NCBI GenBank assembly: GCA_002509225.1
Contig: DAHL01000026.1
Coordinates: 1 to 6,540, forward strand
DNA length: 6,540 nt
Reading direction: 5' to 3'
Source of the DNA: Euryarchaeota archaeon UBA102
GTDB lineage: Archaea; Thermoplasmatota; Poseidoniia; MGIII; CG-Epi1
Positions 6,044 through 6,540 of this stretch are shown here, piece after piece (position 1 is the first letter of the stretch; the number at the start of each line of letters is the position of its first letter). A program made the position numbers and the translations under genes. Below the pieces are notes generated by a model. It did not search any database, had not been told where the DNA came from, and saw only the letters and a program-made list of their open reading frames with translations.

Positions 6044-6540
6044 AGAAAGTCCACCACTGATTCAAATAGAGGCCTTCCATCTCCAGGACCGTCTGGATTT
6101 ATCCCCTTAGAAGTCCAATCTGTGTGTTGCCACCCATGAAAAACTCGTTCTGGATGAGGCATTAGGCCTAGAACATTACCTCTTCGATTAGTAATTCCTG
6201 CAATATTGTTTGGTGCACCATTTGGATTCCAAGGATAGTCTGCATCAGTGTCTCCAGATGAATCAGAATATCTGAATGCCACCTGTCCATTCTGTTCTAG
6301 TTCATCTAATTTATCTGCAGAGAGTTGTAGTTTTCCTTCAGCGTGAGCACAAGGAAAAGAAACCAATTGATTGGTTTCATATTTGTTAGTAAAAAGAGAT
6401 TTGTTAGCAACTGTGAGATAAGTTGGTCTACATTCAAATCTACTAGAAGAATTTGTGTGTAAAACTGCCTCTGGTGCATCACTTATGCCTGAGTCAGTGC
6501 CTGGAAGCGCTCCCAATTCAACTAAAATTTGAAATCCGTT
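6028..6540 (-). CDS. purQ: PurQ, glutaminase subunit of phosphoribosylformylglycinamidine synthase (N-terminus cut by window edge)
   Basis: The last 170 residues of a class I glutamine amidotransferase domain are visible, entering from the right edge in frame. The first residues, NGFQILVELGALPG, are the continuation of the GxCNGFQ nucleophile motif, so the catalytic cysteine lies just outside the window. The other two members of the triad are H129 and E131 (visible numbering) in LMPHPERVF. The segments VSFPCAHAEGKL and YPWNPNGAPNNIAGITNRRGNVLGLMPHPER identify PurQ, or the equivalent domain of a large PurL. It supplies ammonia to PurL for step four of purine synthesis (FGAR to FGAM). An odd point is Ala in HAEG where HGEG is common. 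The tail after PHPER (FHGWQHTDWTSKG to the end) is longer than in short PurQ proteins. Whether it is a separate PurQ or the end of a fused PurL cannot be seen. The TAA at 6028 overlaps the next gene. Confidence 0.92.
   Translation of the reverse strand, partial: NGFQILVELGALPGTDSGISDAPEAVLHTNSSSRFECRPTYLTVANKSLFTNKYETNQLVSFPCAHAEGKLQLSADKLDELEQNGQVAFRYSDSSGDTDADYPWNPNGAPNNIAGITNRRGNVLGLMPHPERVFHGWQHTDWTSKGINPDGPGDGRPLFESVVDFLCQTN
6050..6055 (-). promoter_or_regulatory. Ribosome-binding site deciding the TTG start of the phosphatase gene
   Basis: GGTGGA on the minus strand, 6 nt before the TTG at 6043, sits within the last codons of purQ. It matches the GGTG-type sequence complementary to archaeal 16S rRNA 3' ends. 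No ATG or GTG start is available between the in-frame stop at 6064-6062 and the conserved N-terminal helix, so this site supports the TTG. Confidence 0.6.

Overview
The window reads as one strand of an archaeal genome. All six protein-coding genes lie on the minus strand, with short gaps or a small overlap between them. The strongest lineage evidence is an Nmd3 homologue, a family confined to archaea and eukaryotes, in an intron-free and tightly packed layout. Archaeal-style TATA boxes placed about 25 nt upstream of start codons (leaderless genes) agree with this. The AT-rich composition, the secreted propeller plus PKD protein and the purine and fumarase genes would fit an uncultured marine Thermoplasmatota (Poseidoniales-type) archaeon. 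That placement is inference, because no rRNA or lineage marker is present.

In the direction of transcription (right to left) the order is: the C-terminal part of the PurQ glutaminase (6540-6028, cut by the window edge); an inositol monophosphatase/FBPase-family phosphatase (6043-5255, overlapping purQ by 16 nt); a DkgA-like aldo/keto reductase (5231-4395); a 76-nt AT-rich regulatory gap; class II fumarase with an unusual N-terminal extension (4318-2642); the Nmd3 homologue (2624-1620); and the N-terminal 527 residues of a secreted beta-propeller plus PKD protein (1581-1, cut by the left edge). Apart from the gap at 4319-4394, no intergenic stretch exceeds 40 nt. No RNA gene, mobile element or CRISPR array was found.

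The most striking feature is the fumarase. Its first ~45 residues look like a ribbon-helix-helix (RHH) DNA-binding domain, joined by a ~48-residue linker to a complete FumC enzyme. The 76 nt directly upstream hold four copies of an 8-bp motif (RYATACAT on the coding strand) as two pairs, each pair 11 bp apart (one helical turn) and the pairs offset by 28 bp. They abut the TATA box of the same gene. This is what a self-regulating metabolic enzyme analogous to bacterial PutA (RHH fused to proline dehydrogenase) would look like. The fusion and the repeats are visible in the sequence; DNA binding and autoregulation are hypotheses.

PurQ, the phosphatase, the reductase and fumarase are all soluble central-metabolism enzymes, and FumC would consume the fumarate released by purine biosynthesis as well as that of the citric acid cycle. 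Nmd3 probably acts in large ribosomal subunit maturation and follows fumC by 17 nt, so the two are probably co-transcribed. Four of the five visible start codons are GTG or TTG; only fumC starts with ATG.
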